A stretch of 62,000 bases of DNA from Apostichopus japonicus (GCF_037975245.1 NC_092562.1:14205521-14267520), one strand, 5' to 3'. Shown: positions 36,465-47,160, counted from the stretch's first letter. The notes: generated by a model not told the origin, from the sequence alone. Program-made: numbers and translations.

Positions 36465-37100
36465 AGAACATTCGTCGTTAACGACAAATGTACCAAGAAA
36501 TTAACAGGGACCACATTTTCAGACAAAGTAAAGAGGAAAACGTGGCATGAATTCTTCAAGTATAGGTCAATGACCAAACTGTTAAGAAGATGGCAAAAAC
36601 TTTTAAATGAGGTCGATATTCAGAGGGAAGCAGAAGAAGATATATTCCGTTTACAGCATGCCCTGGAAAAGATGTTTTCCTCCCTATTAGCAACCTTGTT
36701 GGAAAGTGACATGCCACCAATCCCCCCCCCCCCTCCAGAGAAAGTTGTCCTACGGACACAATTCTCGTGGAATAGTGTCCGTGAGACGCCCGGACACTAT
36801 TCCCTGCCACACCAGCAACAACCTTACAGGTGTCTCCTGAAGCAATGACTCAAACAGAGGAACGGGCATTGCGGTACCGTGCTGGATATGTACCATATAC
36901 ATTTAATTAAAAAAAAATACAATAAAATGCAAAGCAATGAAGTTGCTTCTCAATATGTAAGAAAAATATCTTCGTGGTCTCATGATGAAATCCCAGCTGC
37001 AGATGCATTTCTGGATAATTCGAATGAGTGGATTAAAATAAAAATTAGAGGTGGCAAGACAGTGTATTTACTTTTTCAAAACCCATACAAGAAACTGTAA
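36465..37100 (+). pseudogene. Broken copy of an unrecognised ORF (unit 2)
   Basis: Open from about 36,465 to 36,730 (contains VNDKCTKKLTGTTFSDKVKR and LLNEVDIQREAEEDIFRLQH), then a part with TEERALRYRAGYVPYTFN (36,850-36,908), a frame change, and NEVASQYVRKISSWSHDE to NEWIKIKIRGGKTVYLLF, ending with a stop near 37,098. An inserted piece of about 100 bp with a poly-C run and a hairpin splits it. The LRYxAGY and RGGxxVY pieces remind me of an uncharacterised ORF seen repeatedly in cnidarian and echinoderm genomes; that recollection is not verified. Confidence 0.5.
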
Positions 37101-37383
37101 GGTCAACCGTATACCGTAACGTGAATGGTCTTTATACTCCTCCGTGGTAAGCTTTGCACGCATAGCTACATAGCCAGTCATGTCATGAATATTCATGTGG
37201 TCTATTGGGCTTGTCTGTAATTTTTGAAGGTTAAATGCTAAATAATGGGTATCACAATCTAATTAAGGAAGATATGGGTTTATTAAATCGATATTATCAT
37301 TGGGTTAAATGCATACAACATATCTGCAAATGTTTAGGGTGATATAGATGTTTTTGTTTGGTAAATAGTTAAAGGGGTTATTG

Positions 37384-39700
37384 AATTGAATTGAATTTAT
37401 TGTCCACAATCAAAAATTCGGCTTACACAGGTCGCAAACGAAACAAAAGAAAAAAGTATAAGTATCAATAGACTGCGATACGCATACAGTAATACAAACA
37501 TATATACAGCAAGTCCTAAAGAAGAAATCTTCTCACTCGTGAATTAAAAAATTTGGATAGAATTATACACAAATGAGTATATGTAGCGGGGCCTAAGTGT
37601 ACGTGGTGGGCATAAACGCACTCCAGAGCGGTGGTAAATGTAGTGCTCAAACAAGGGGTATGTTGGGTCTTGCATGATTTGTTTCACTTTATTGCAGAAC
37701 CTCTCATGATACAAGCACTCTAACGAAGGAAGTGAACACCGATTATCGGAGGATTATCGAAGTGAACACCGATCGGCGGAGTGTATAGTCTAGTGGTTAC
37801 GTCGGCGTCTCCCAGTCATGAGATCCCCGGTTCGATTCCCCGCCGACAGCAATGTGTGTCGTCTGGCAAGGGTGTTGTTCAATAACAACTTCCCGACATG
37901 GACGTTAAATGGATGTGTGCCGAGAGATTGGCTTCGGTCAGCTTGCGAGTCTATAAGCCTCCATGGCTTCTTTCGCGAGTTCCTGCTTGCGGGAAGATCA
38001 CATATACATACATTATCCGCTGAGCAACTTTCTGAGATTGCTCAAGTATCTTCACATCGATTCTTGTAACATTGGCAAAGTAACAAATTATGTTATACAT
38101 CAAAACACTTTGAATGAGGGATTTATAGATCAAGGTCATGATTGTTTATCCACTCTGAGGTTCTTCAGTTTTCTCAAGAAATACAGCCTCTAATTTGCTT
38201 TCTTATGTACAATTGTGGCATTACTAGACCAATCAATGTTGTTATTCAGTTAATGTCATTTAACAGGTAACCATGCAGTAATGCCAGTATCATCCGCATA
38301 TTTTATGACCCTACAATCACTGGACATACTCTGACAGTCGCTGATATACAGGGAAAAGCCAGGGGGAGCGGACACAGCCCTGAGGCGCACCTGCACTTAA
38401 AATCATTTCCCCTGAGTAGACATCGCCTATCTTCACCCTCTGACGTCATGAATCCATTGGGTAGTTCGGGGAGATACACCGTGTGCGATTAATTTAGCTG
38501 TAAGTGTGGGACATTTGTGTTGAATGCACTAGAAAAGTTTAAATCTCACATATTGTCTATCTTTATCTAAAAGAGAGTAACGTTTTTGCAGATATGTTAA
38601 CACCGCATCATCAACTTGAACCCCCCCCCCCCTCTCTCCCTGCTCTATAAGCGAACTGCAAGGGGTCAATAAACTGTTCTGTAATACTGTGAGGGCGTTT
38701 CATTATTAGTCTTTCCAACATTTCATGACGTTACAGCTAAGTGAGACGGTCCGAAAAGTCATTAGGCTCAGTTGAATTCTCTTTCTCTGAGACGGGTATA
38801 ACTAATTACGTTTTCCACAGTCGTGGAATCTAGCCGATGTCTAAAGAACATTGAAAGAGTTTTGTGAATATCCCAGCCAGGATCTCATTGCATAAACCAT
38901 CAGGGCATTGTGCTTTGGTGGTTTTCAATGATCCAAACACTACCCTAACTTCATGTTCAGTAACGCAAATCTCATTGTTAAAACTCCCTTTTTATTAATT
39001 CACTAATCAACCCACTCATACTACATTTTTCTCAGTTGTAAAGTCCTACAATTCATTAAACTCTTCCACGAAAGTTTGTGTGACCTCTGACTAGGGGGTC
39101 ACCGACTTCTGTCTGTATCCAGTTAGCATTTGCATTGTTTTCCATGCACCAGCAGAATTATTTTCAGCAAAGTTTCTTTCTAATTTGTCTTTGTATGTTT
39201 GTTGACATACTTCGACTTTACGTTTGATGCACTTCTGTACCTCTTTCACCCTTGTTTTCTTACCTTCCATCGGAGCTTCATCCTTTCGTTGAGTAAATCT
39301 CTAAGTTCTTTGTGACCCACGGCTTTTTATTCGGATAGATTTTGTGTGTCTAAAGAGGGATGATTTTGTCGACAAAGAAGTTGAAATAACTAGTGACAAT
39401 GTCCGTCGCCTCGTCAAGTGAATTAGCTGATGAACAATAGATCCCAGTCGGTGGTATGCAGGGTGACTCGCAGCTCATCTGTTGCTGTCTCCGTGCAAGT
39501 GTACCTTAGCTTAGTTACCGGCCGACTTCTTTTCAGCTTCTTGTACTCCACATGTTGTATTTTACTGTCGAGTAGTGTATATACCAGAGTGAGACAATTA
39601 AGAAATGGATTAGTTCTTTCTAAAACCAGCCAATTAACAATAAAAAATAAAATGCTTGTGCGCAGAGTTTTTCTTGTTTCCACTCGTCACCTGGCTTGAG
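37384..39700 (-). mobile_element. CR1/L2-like non-LTR retrotransposon, decayed (unit 2)
   Basis: Copy of the element at 13,474-15,690 with the same RT remnants (GAPQGCVRSP-like near 38,370-38,395; YADDTGITAWLP near 38,270-38,307) and the same 3' tail. It differs by a SINE insertion at 37,774 and a deletion of about 150-180 bp near 38,245. Confidence 0.75.
37774..38013 (+). mobile_element. tRNA-derived SINE, inserted after the duplication
   Basis: The head is tRNA-like: box A tagtctagtgg (37,787-37,797) and box B ggttcgattcc (37,829-37,839). The body ends with gcgagttcctgcttgcggga and a catatacatacat tail. Unit 1 lacks it: 13,819-13,838 reads uninterrupted. The flank carries a short duplication of gaagtgaacaccgat. 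Confidence 0.82.
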
Positions 39701-40583
39701 TCTCTAATTAACTTTGTAACAAATCCCAGGCTAGTAACGCTACCAATGGGGCCTTGATGTGCTGCTGTAAGGCTGAAAGGTACTTGACGTTTGGCTTTGC
39801 AGTTCAGAAAGCAACAATTGAAAAAGAGGTAGTGCCACTTGAATCTGTAATGGTTTTTAAAATGTGGTGACTAAAATCCCTTTGAAGTGGACATAGTGAA
39901 AATAAATCTGTGCGAAATTGTGACAAGTCATTAGCCTGAGATATATATTATCTCATTCAGAAGCATTAGGCAAATAATCATGACATATGATCAAATTTAT
40001 GGCTCACTTGCACGACTTATGGACCAAAATACCATAGTGACTGTCTCAAGGCCCAAGCTAAAGTATTCAGAATACAGAAGGCTATTTATTTGGCTAATTT
40101 ATCTAGGTCTGGTGCTATTTGTATTAACCAATATTGGCCATTAGACTTAGCTACGTATACACTTGAGTCTTGAGTAGGGCGGTAACATATTCTCTCGATT
40201 GAGACTTTCCGGGAATAATCGAGAATAATTCCCGGTAAAAATTACCAAAAATCCAGAAGTACGGATGACATGCTGTAACAACTTAAATTTTAGAGATAAC
40301 GTTAGTCCTTGACCTACCACAGTACACCACTTCCACTGGTAGCACAGTGTACCATTGCATCGTGAAACCGATTCCTACACAAAATAGGCTATACTGACGC
40401 CAAACCTTTACCAATCGTGAAATTACCATGGGAACGGCCCACGCAATGATAACTTTTGACATCAGACTTTTCAGTTACTCCAAATTGGCAGAAAGTGCCA
40501 CAACTGTATGATCAAATTTTAAAGAGCTAAGTGATGGATTTACACGACAAGACAATAAAAAATCGCCGAAACCATGCGCAAAT

Positions 40584-41612
40584 CAGGCGCGGCGGAACGG
40601 AAAAATTATTGGGGGGGCTAATGTGTGAAGACTATCTAAGCGGAGCGCCACCATCGGTTGGCGCGGAGCGTACAAGAAAATTTTGGGTGTTTTCAAACCC
40701 CCAGATGGCCGGAAACGGCACTTCCCGAGTGTTTTATGCTGCGAATACCTGGCCCTAAAATATGGGTCTCAAGTCTGCAATTTCTCAGATTGCACGTAAA
40801 GTCTGTAAAAACATTGTAATTTGTATATTCGATGGTGTTTTAAGAGAGTAGCTATTACTCGTAGTGTACTCGCAAAGACGTTTTTGAGTGTAGTAAGGGC
40901 AGTGGCGGAGCTAGGGGTATTGGTCGGGGGGGGGCAAGGATGGTCTGTAGGGGCGCTTTCGACACTATCTAAGCGGAGCGCCACGACAGGTTGGCGCGGA
41001 GCGTACAGAAAATTTTTGAGTAAAGATACTCCCGAGATTGCAGGAAATGACCCTTTCCGGGGCCTTGTTAATTTGCAGATAAACAAATAAAAAACAGATG
41101 CCCAATAAAATAGTCAAAAATCGCGAATAAGTAAAAAGTAGTGAAAAGCAGAAAAGGGCGCCAGCAGTCCATTTGAGTCCGTCGGGGGGGGGGCATCCGC
41201 CCCTGACTGTATATATGGACGCTCGATCCGCCACTAAGTAAGGGGATGTTGGAGAACTGGCTGAAATGAGGCAAGTCATTGGCCTAAGACGAAGTTGTGT
41301 TACGCTTACCGGTACTCACACTCACTGCTTCCACTTTTCACGGGGCGTGAAGACGCCGTCGGAGTGAGAATGTGGTCTATAGCCAAGGGACGGGCCGACG
41401 GTCCCCCAGCAATTACTAAAATTATTACACCTATAGAGTATACGTGTGCATCGGACAGATCGACAAGTATGCATTGAAAAATGGGCAGATGTACGTTTCG
41501 GAGCCTTGGTAAATATTGGGGGGGCTTATCATGCATTTGCCCCCTCAACTTTTTTATTGGGGGGCTGAGCCCCCCCCCCCCAAGCCCCCCCCCCCCGGTT
41601 CCGCCGCCACTG
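40584..41612. mobile_element. hAT-type non-autonomous element, 1,029 bp
   Basis: Starts caggcgcggcggaacgg and ends ccggttccgccgccactg. The perfect 8-bp target duplication gcgcaaat is at 40,576-40,583 and 41,613-41,620. Unit 1 keeps the empty site (tcgcaaatcgacta near 16,556). The subterminal gcggagcgccac ... ggttggcgcggagcg motif is present. The open frames inside have no transposase features. Confidence 0.9.
40900..41236. mobile_element. Nested hAT MITE, 337 bp
   Basis: Ends cagtggcggagctag and gatccgccacta, flanked by an 8-bp duplication agtaaggg at 40,892-40,899 and 41,237-41,244. It lies inside the 1,029-bp element. Confidence 0.85.
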
Positions 41613-41990
41613 GCGCAAATCGACTAACAAGTCATTTCATTCTAGCCTAAATTCCCAATATTCCGTATAAGATACGACAAACACAATGGAGATTCATTTT
41701 GCATAACTTACCGGGAAAAAATCGGCCGAATTTCAGGTATTCACGAGGAAAGGGAACTGTTTTTTCTTCAACAGCTCATCTCCTTCGGCCATGACAACAC
41801 AAAGAATAACTACTGCGCATGCGGTAAGAACAAGGGAAAGCCCCATGAGTAATCGGCTATATACGGGCAAACAATAGAGGGCGTTGGGAACGATTCGCCT
41901 AAGTCGGACACTTCCTATGGTTCAAAGGAAATCTGATCGTTCTCAGGGGAGGCCTGACCTTCGTGTAAAGTCATATATAAGCAAAGGATT

Positions 41991-41994
<4 letters not shown>

Positions 41995-42038
<44 letters not shown>
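41995..42038. repeat. (AT)n microsatellite at the 3' side of the Penelope-like element
   Basis: AT run marking the low-coordinate edge of the element. Confidence 0.85.
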
Positions 42039-42040
<2 letters not shown>

Positions 42041-42159
42041 AATAACGGAAAAACTGTTAAACAACTATGCTGCATTTAGAGAAAGGCTGGATCTCGAGTG
42101 AGATACAATAATTGAATTAGGTAAGTGATTGGAAGTAAAACAGCCAATGTTTGGTTTTT

Positions 42160-42193
42160 GCAGAGCTTTCGAGCAAAACTAGCTCTTCTTCAG
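42160..42193 (-). ncRNA. Hammerhead-like core in the Penelope 3' region (tentative)
   Basis: On the minus strand ctgaaga, then agagc-loop-gctc, then gaaagc follows the CUGANGA / stem II / GAAA arrangement of a type I hammerhead. A proper cleavage triplet and stem I were not found. Penelope-like elements are known to carry such ribozymes. Confidence 0.3.
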
Positions 42194-42321
42194 TGCATGA
42201 TCACCGAAAGTGACAAGGAGTAGCAGGAATTGAAACTCTTTTATAGAGGAGATGTCGGCATGGTTGTAAGGGCAAAGCGACTTACTGATTTCTGCTGAAT
42301 TGAGCAGAAGTTTTAGAAATT

Positions 42322-42358
42322 CGGATTATTTTAATCCGCGTCGGATTATTTTAATCCG
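42322..42358. repeat. Twin 17-bp palindromes at the end of the Penelope ORF
   Basis: cggattattttaatccg occurs at 42,322-42,338 and 42,342-42,358. The second overlaps the stop codon. Confidence 0.85.
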
Positions 42359-44132
42359 ATTCCGTCGTAATTGTAAAGGAATTGTTTTGGTTTATCTGGG
42401 ACGGCAAATCGTTTCTGATGTTTAAACCGAATGGTGCCGTGGTCTTTAGGTTTAGTTCCCAGAAATTTTCTTTCGCTTTCCTAGATTTATCTGTCCAAGA
42501 ATCGTTCTGGTCAATGGCAATAACACGCAAATTCTCAATTGAATGATTTTGGAGATTGAAGTGATTTGCAACAGGTTGGTAGATCTTTTTTGTTTTGATC
42601 GCCGATCTATGTTGTGTCATTCTCATTCTAAGAGTGTTTTTTGACTCTCCAATGTATTGTAAGTTACAAATATTGCAGTAGATGAGGTAAATGACATTTT
42701 TGGATAGGCAGTTAATTTTGTGCCGAATTTGGAACGTGCGTTTGGTTTGGTTGCTCTGAAAGGCCCCGGTCGAATCGACAAGTAAGCACGTTTTGCAATT
42801 TTGTGTACAGGGCGATGATCCTGTAGTTTCTGTTATGCTTTCCCCTAATGGGGTGTCATCCCGAAAGGATGCCCGAACTAAGATATCCCGTAGGTTGCTG
42901 GGTCTTTTAAAAGCGATGACAGGTAATTCTGGGAATACTGATTTCAGGCGTTCGGTGCCTTGAAGTAGGTGAAAATTCTTCTGAATGATATTAGCCAGTG
43001 GTGGGAGACCAGGGTGGAATTCAGTAACCAATGGTACCCTTTTGGAACTGGTTTGACGAGTTTTGTACGTCAATGTTTCGGTACGGGGTTTGCTTTTAGC
43101 CTTTTTGATGGCATTTTCAATAGTACCCCGAAAATACTGTCTGTTTAGGAGGTGTTGTGACAGTTCTTTAGTGCGTGAATCAAAATCGACTTCAGAGGAG
43201 CAAATGCGTCGAATGCGCAACGCTTGACTGTACGGAATATTTCTGGTACAGTGACGTGGATGGCAACTGCTTGGTAAGAGGTAGTTGTGCTTGTTCGTGG
43301 GTTTATTGAACAAGTCTGTTTTGAGTGAACCATTTTGTAGGGTCACGGTGGTGTCCAGAAAGGGAACGCCAAGTCCAGAAAAATCAGCAGTGAATTTGAT
43401 AGTGTGATGAAACGAGTTTATGTCATCAATGAAGAGTTTTAGATTTGCCTCACCATGGGTCCATATCATAAAGATATCGTCAATGTAACGTAACCACGTG
43501 TGTGGTTTCAAGTTTTGTCGAGATAAAAATTCTTTCTCGAGGTTTCCCATAAAGATGTTGGCAAAAGACGGTGCCATTTTGGTACCCATTGCGGTGCCAT
43601 GAATTTGGAGGTAGTGTTTGTTGCCAAATACCAGATTATTGTTGGTCAAGATGAGTTGCATTAATTCGGCCAATTCTTTCTTCGTGGGGGTTTTGCCACG
43701 TTTTGGTTTGAATGCTTTTGTGCAGGCCGAAATGCCCTCTTCGTTAGGGATATTTGTGTATAACGAAGACACATCCAAGGTAACTAACAGAGAAGATAAG
43801 GGAAGATTTTTTATTTCCCCAATTTTCCGGATGAAATCCGTAGTGTCCTGCACATAGGACGGTAGGGCCGAAACGAGAGGTTGGATGAGGAGATCCACGA
43901 ATTTGGAAATTTTTTCAGTCGCTGTGCCATTACCCGATATTATGGGCCTCCCGGGATTGCCTTCTTTGTAAATTTTAGGCAGAAAATAAAAGCGACCAGG
44001 TTTTGGGTCGTTTTCCAAGAGGTTTTGGCCTAACTTGCGGTCAATGGAACCGTTAGAGACTATCTTTTGGATGACTCTTTTCACGTTTTTGTGAAAAAGT
44101 ATAAAAGATGCACATGAAAGAGAACTAAACAA
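42351..44132 (-). CDS. Penelope-like reverse transcriptase with GIY-YIG endonuclease
   Basis: A single open frame of 593 codons ending at TAA 42351-42353. RT motifs in order: FYFLPKIYKEGNPGRPIISG, LLVTLDVSSLYTNIPNEEG, GTAMGTKMAPSFANIFMG, WLRYIDDIFMIW (YIDD catalytic box), VPFLDTTV. Then a cysteine cluster CTQNCKTC and a GIY-YIG domain NVIYLIYCNICNLQYIGES with the arginine in LRMRMTQHR and the glutamate in KENFWELNL. This order is diagnostic of Penelope-like elements carrying the nuclease. The first 13 or so codons (MFSSLSCASFILF) come from the inverted repeat, so the natural N-terminus is missing. No internal stop, so the insertion looks recent. Confidence 0.93.
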   Translation of the reverse strand: MFSSLSCASFILFHKNVKRVIQKIVSNGSIDRKLGQNLLENDPKPGRFYFLPKIYKEGNPGRPIISGNGTATEKISKFVDLLIQPLVSALPSYVQDTTDFIRKIGEIKNLPLSSLLVTLDVSSLYTNIPNEEGISACTKAFKPKRGKTPTKKELAELMQLILTNNNLVFGNKHYLQIHGTAMGTKMAPSFANIFMGNLEKEFLSRQNLKPHTWLRYIDDIFMIWTHGEANLKLFIDDINSFHHTIKFTADFSGLGVPFLDTTVTLQNGSLKTDLFNKPTNKHNYLLPSSCHPRHCTRNIPYSQALRIRRICSSEVDFDSRTKELSQHLLNRQYFRGTIENAIKKAKSKPRTETLTYKTRQTSSKRVPLVTEFHPGLPPLANIIQKNFHLLQGTERLKSVFPELPVIAFKRPSNLRDILVRASFRDDTPLGESITETTGSSPCTQNCKTCLLVDSTGAFQSNQTKRTFQIRHKINCLSKNVIYLIYCNICNLQYIGESKNTLRMRMTQHRSAIKTKKIYQPVANHFNLQNHSIENLRVIAIDQNDSWTDKSRKAKENFWELNLKTTAPFGLNIRNDLPSQINQNNSFTITTESD

Positions 44133-44143
44133 ACAACTAAATT

Positions 44144-44197
<54 letters not shown>

Positions 44198-44243
44198 TTT
44201 AGTTGTTTGTTTAGTTCTCTTTCATGTGCATCTTTTATACTTT
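44096..44243. repeat. Perfect 50-bp inverted repeat around (AT)n
   Basis: Arms 44,096-44,145 and 44,194-44,243; the spacer is an AT tract. Confidence 0.92.
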
Positions 44244-45020
44244 GAATAAAAACTAGTCAAAATTGATACCTCCAATACATGACATATTTACCCTACCAGA
44301 AAGTAAAATTGTAAAACGGATTTCCACATGGAAGAACAAAAGCAACTCTGTACTAGTATATAGGGTTTCGGTATAGGTTATCCTAACGCCGAAATGACTA
44401 AATAGACCTTTTGGATACAACACCTAATACATTCCCATTAATTATTATTAATTAAGAAACAATAGTTCCAATTGCGGCGCCTGAATTTATTCGGAACAAC
44501 CATTATACAAATATTGGTCTTTAATCGTCATGATAAACATAGCAAGCGACCAAATGCAGTGTCAAGCAAATGTACAGATATTACAAGTCTTTGCAATGAG
44601 GTCAAGCAGTCATTGTTGTCGGCATCAATATTGCTTCAAGTGAATTCTTCTTTACTTTTAACTCACAAATCCCTGATGGTAGCCTGACTTAGTGTGAACT
44701 ACTTTATTTGCTACATGAAATAAGCAAATTCTACACGTTGTTCCTACGCCACTGAACTTGAGGGTCATTGTATAGGACAACCCAAATTGTTCACTTGTTA
44801 TAATATTCAAGTGCGGTTCAAATATCAATGTACTGACATGTGCTAATAACTATTATAATACATGGTGTAAATAATATAATAATGTAAATAAAACATGGTA
44901 TAACCGATCATTTTTGAAATTTGAACAGAAAGTCAATATATCAACATCCTTCCGCGATACTTTTAAGCAGTGAATTGTATGTATGTATGCGTGCTCGTGT
45001 GCGCGCGTTTGTGACGCCGA
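44244..45020. other. Gene-free stretch
   Basis: AT-rich, no coding or repeat structure recognised. Confidence 0.5.
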
Positions 45021-45025
45021 GCTTG

Positions 45026-45715
45026 TAAACACGATATCTGATGAAGGGAAGGCCAGACCAAATTCATATTTGGTGTGTAGAAGAACCACATTGAGTACAA
45101 GAAGCCTACTGTTTTCTGTGGTGATCATTTGGTGTCGCAAGCTGTCAAATTGTGAAAACCTTGTTAACACGATATCTCAAGAAGATAGGCTTGGACAGAT
45201 CTCAGTTTTTTTAATACGTATCTGAACCACATTGAGTGCAATTGAGGTGTAAACAGGTAAATTGTGAAAGCCTTTTAAACATGATATTGCAAACCTTGGA
45301 CAGAACTCATATTTGGTTTGTAGATGTACCATATCAAATTTAAGGAGCCTATGATTGCTTTTGGTGGAGGTCAAATGTAATTTGAAGTCAACAAACGCCA
45401 AACATTAACTTCACTCCCCTCTTACATGTCTCTATACAATAACGCACCTTCCTAAACATAACATCGCAAGGGAAGCTTGGGCAGACCGCATATTTGGTAT
45501 GCAATTGTACCACATTGAGTACGGAAAGCCTAATGTTGTGGGTGGAGGTCAATGGTCGTTTGTGTTAACCAGGGGGTCAAATTGTCAAAAAACAAATTTT
45601 TACACAATATTTCAACAAGGGCAGATGTCATGTCATATTTAATATGTTGATGTTTCTATCACAGTTAGAACAAGAAGCCTGTTGTTGAGGTCAATGGTCA
45701 TTTCAGGACAGCCTG
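45026..45715 (+). repeat. Degenerate tandem array, about five units of 105-150 bp
   Basis: Each unit shows, in order, a version of aacacgatatct, ttggacagac, catatttggt, gtaccacattgagta, gaagcctattgtt and ggtggaggtcaa. Divergence between units is high. Confidence 0.65.
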
Positions 45716-46785
45716 TGTCATTGTGTATTTATCGTTTGTCACATCACACTGCTTTTCAATGTATTACTAAGATCAAGTATGTTGTACACTTTCACTATAA
45801 ATTTTGTCAGATGCATGCATGAATAAGACTGCTCATGTTACATCATCGAAAATACGATGCATTTTCGCATTCTGAATTTCATTTAGGAGCGAATGGCTCC
45901 TTTTTTCCCTTCTGTACAGCACTGGTTATTAATGTTGTTAATTGGGTGGGATAAACCGGATTGAACCTTAGTTTGTAGTTTTTTGGGCAAGAAATTTGTT
46001 CGATCCAATTCTCCTGGAAAACAAGGACCATGGCTTGAGTATAATTTATTTCATTTATCTACAAGATAATGCCAAATGAACGGAGAATATCTCATTTTTT
46101 AATGGCCAAGTTCATTTTGATCTCTGTTAGCAGATAGCATAAAGTACGAACCCTTATTACAAATGTCACAATGTGATTTGATCCTATACAACACTTCTAC
46201 CAGCCTAGATCAGTTTCTTGAATATGTGGCCCGAGAAATGTTTTTTTAGCGGCTACATTATTTAATATTTCCGTATTATTATCTGTAAGACTATAAGGCC
46301 ATATATGGCCTTATTATATATAAGATACACACAAAACATAGAACATTTACTTAAATATTATTCAGATCAGTAAAACAGTCTCATCTTAGGTTTAATACGT
46401 TGCTCGACAGATGAAATGCAAGTAGATACTATTGAAATCTCAGAGTCAACACTTAATTGTGACAAGGTTGTACACTATTCAGAACTTCTGTCTTGCCGGG
46501 ATGTGCCAGTATCAAACTTTATGTGGGTCTTTTGATTATGGGCATAAGCGACCGTTTTACAAATTGTTGCGGGGTTGGGTCTGAGCCATGTTCGACTTAA
46601 CCTTAATAATATAAGGCCCGAAACTTGCCAATATTCTTCCCGAATTTACCACTAAATGGGGACTGTAGTATCAGTCCCATCTCCTACGTCTATGCATAGT
46701 CACAATTCAATTCAAATAATTGATGCCATCTTGAACAAGACAAGAAAAATACACAAGAAACTACAAGAAATGAATTACAAAATTT
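45716..46785. other. Gene-free stretch
   Basis: No supported feature. Confidence 0.5.
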
Positions 46786-46786
46786 A

Positions 46787-46821
46787 TACATATCTATATA
46801 TATATATCTATATCTATCTAT

Positions 46822-46908
<87 letters not shown>

Positions 46909-46960
46909 CATATATATATATAGATAGATATAGATATATATATCTATATCTATCTATATA
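46787..46960. repeat. (AT)n with (TATC)n blocks
   Basis: Long compound microsatellite. Open frames of alternating tyrosine and isoleucine across it are artefacts. Confidence 0.9.
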
Positions 46961-47160
46961 GATGTTCAAAGTATCTCTTTCGAGATCCGGCTTTAGGAAT
47001 CACAAATGATTTTCGAGTTGGATAGCATCATGTTTGATCTCTAGAGTAGGGCAAAATATGTCACCAAAAACAGAACTAGTATTGTTCGATATAGGTGACA
47101 AACGCCTACAGTGGAATTACGATCTTCCTTACCGGTTTCGAACCTCTGGACATACAATCA

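Larger units (their letters stand above)
16861..41905. repeat. Segmental duplication unit 2 (about 25 kb)
   Basis: Contains the 3' part of gene A, its 5' part and the repeat-rich block that also ends unit 1. The left junction near 16,860 is where similarity to 41,905 stops; gene A's 3' flank starts there. Unit 2 carries later insertions missing from unit 1: a SINE at 37,774-38,013, a hAT element at 40,584-41,612, and a segment of about 2.4 kb at 33,176-35,588. Confidence 0.8.
42039..44243 (-). mobile_element. Penelope-like element, 5'-truncated
   Basis: Comprises the RT/GIY-YIG ORF, a 3' region of about 310 bp, and an inverted repeat at the truncated 5' end: arms 44,096-44,145 and 44,194-44,243 are 50 bp and match perfectly around an AT tract. 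Terminal inverted tails are common in this class. No target duplication could be fixed because both ends are AT tracts. Confidence 0.85.

Noticed and set aside
44853-45401. Several 75-105 codon open frames on both strands
   Set aside because: They overlap each other across the degenerate tandem array and show no domain or splice support.
46656-46961. Tyrosine-isoleucine repeat open frames on both strands
   Set aside because: Translation of an AT-rich microsatellite.
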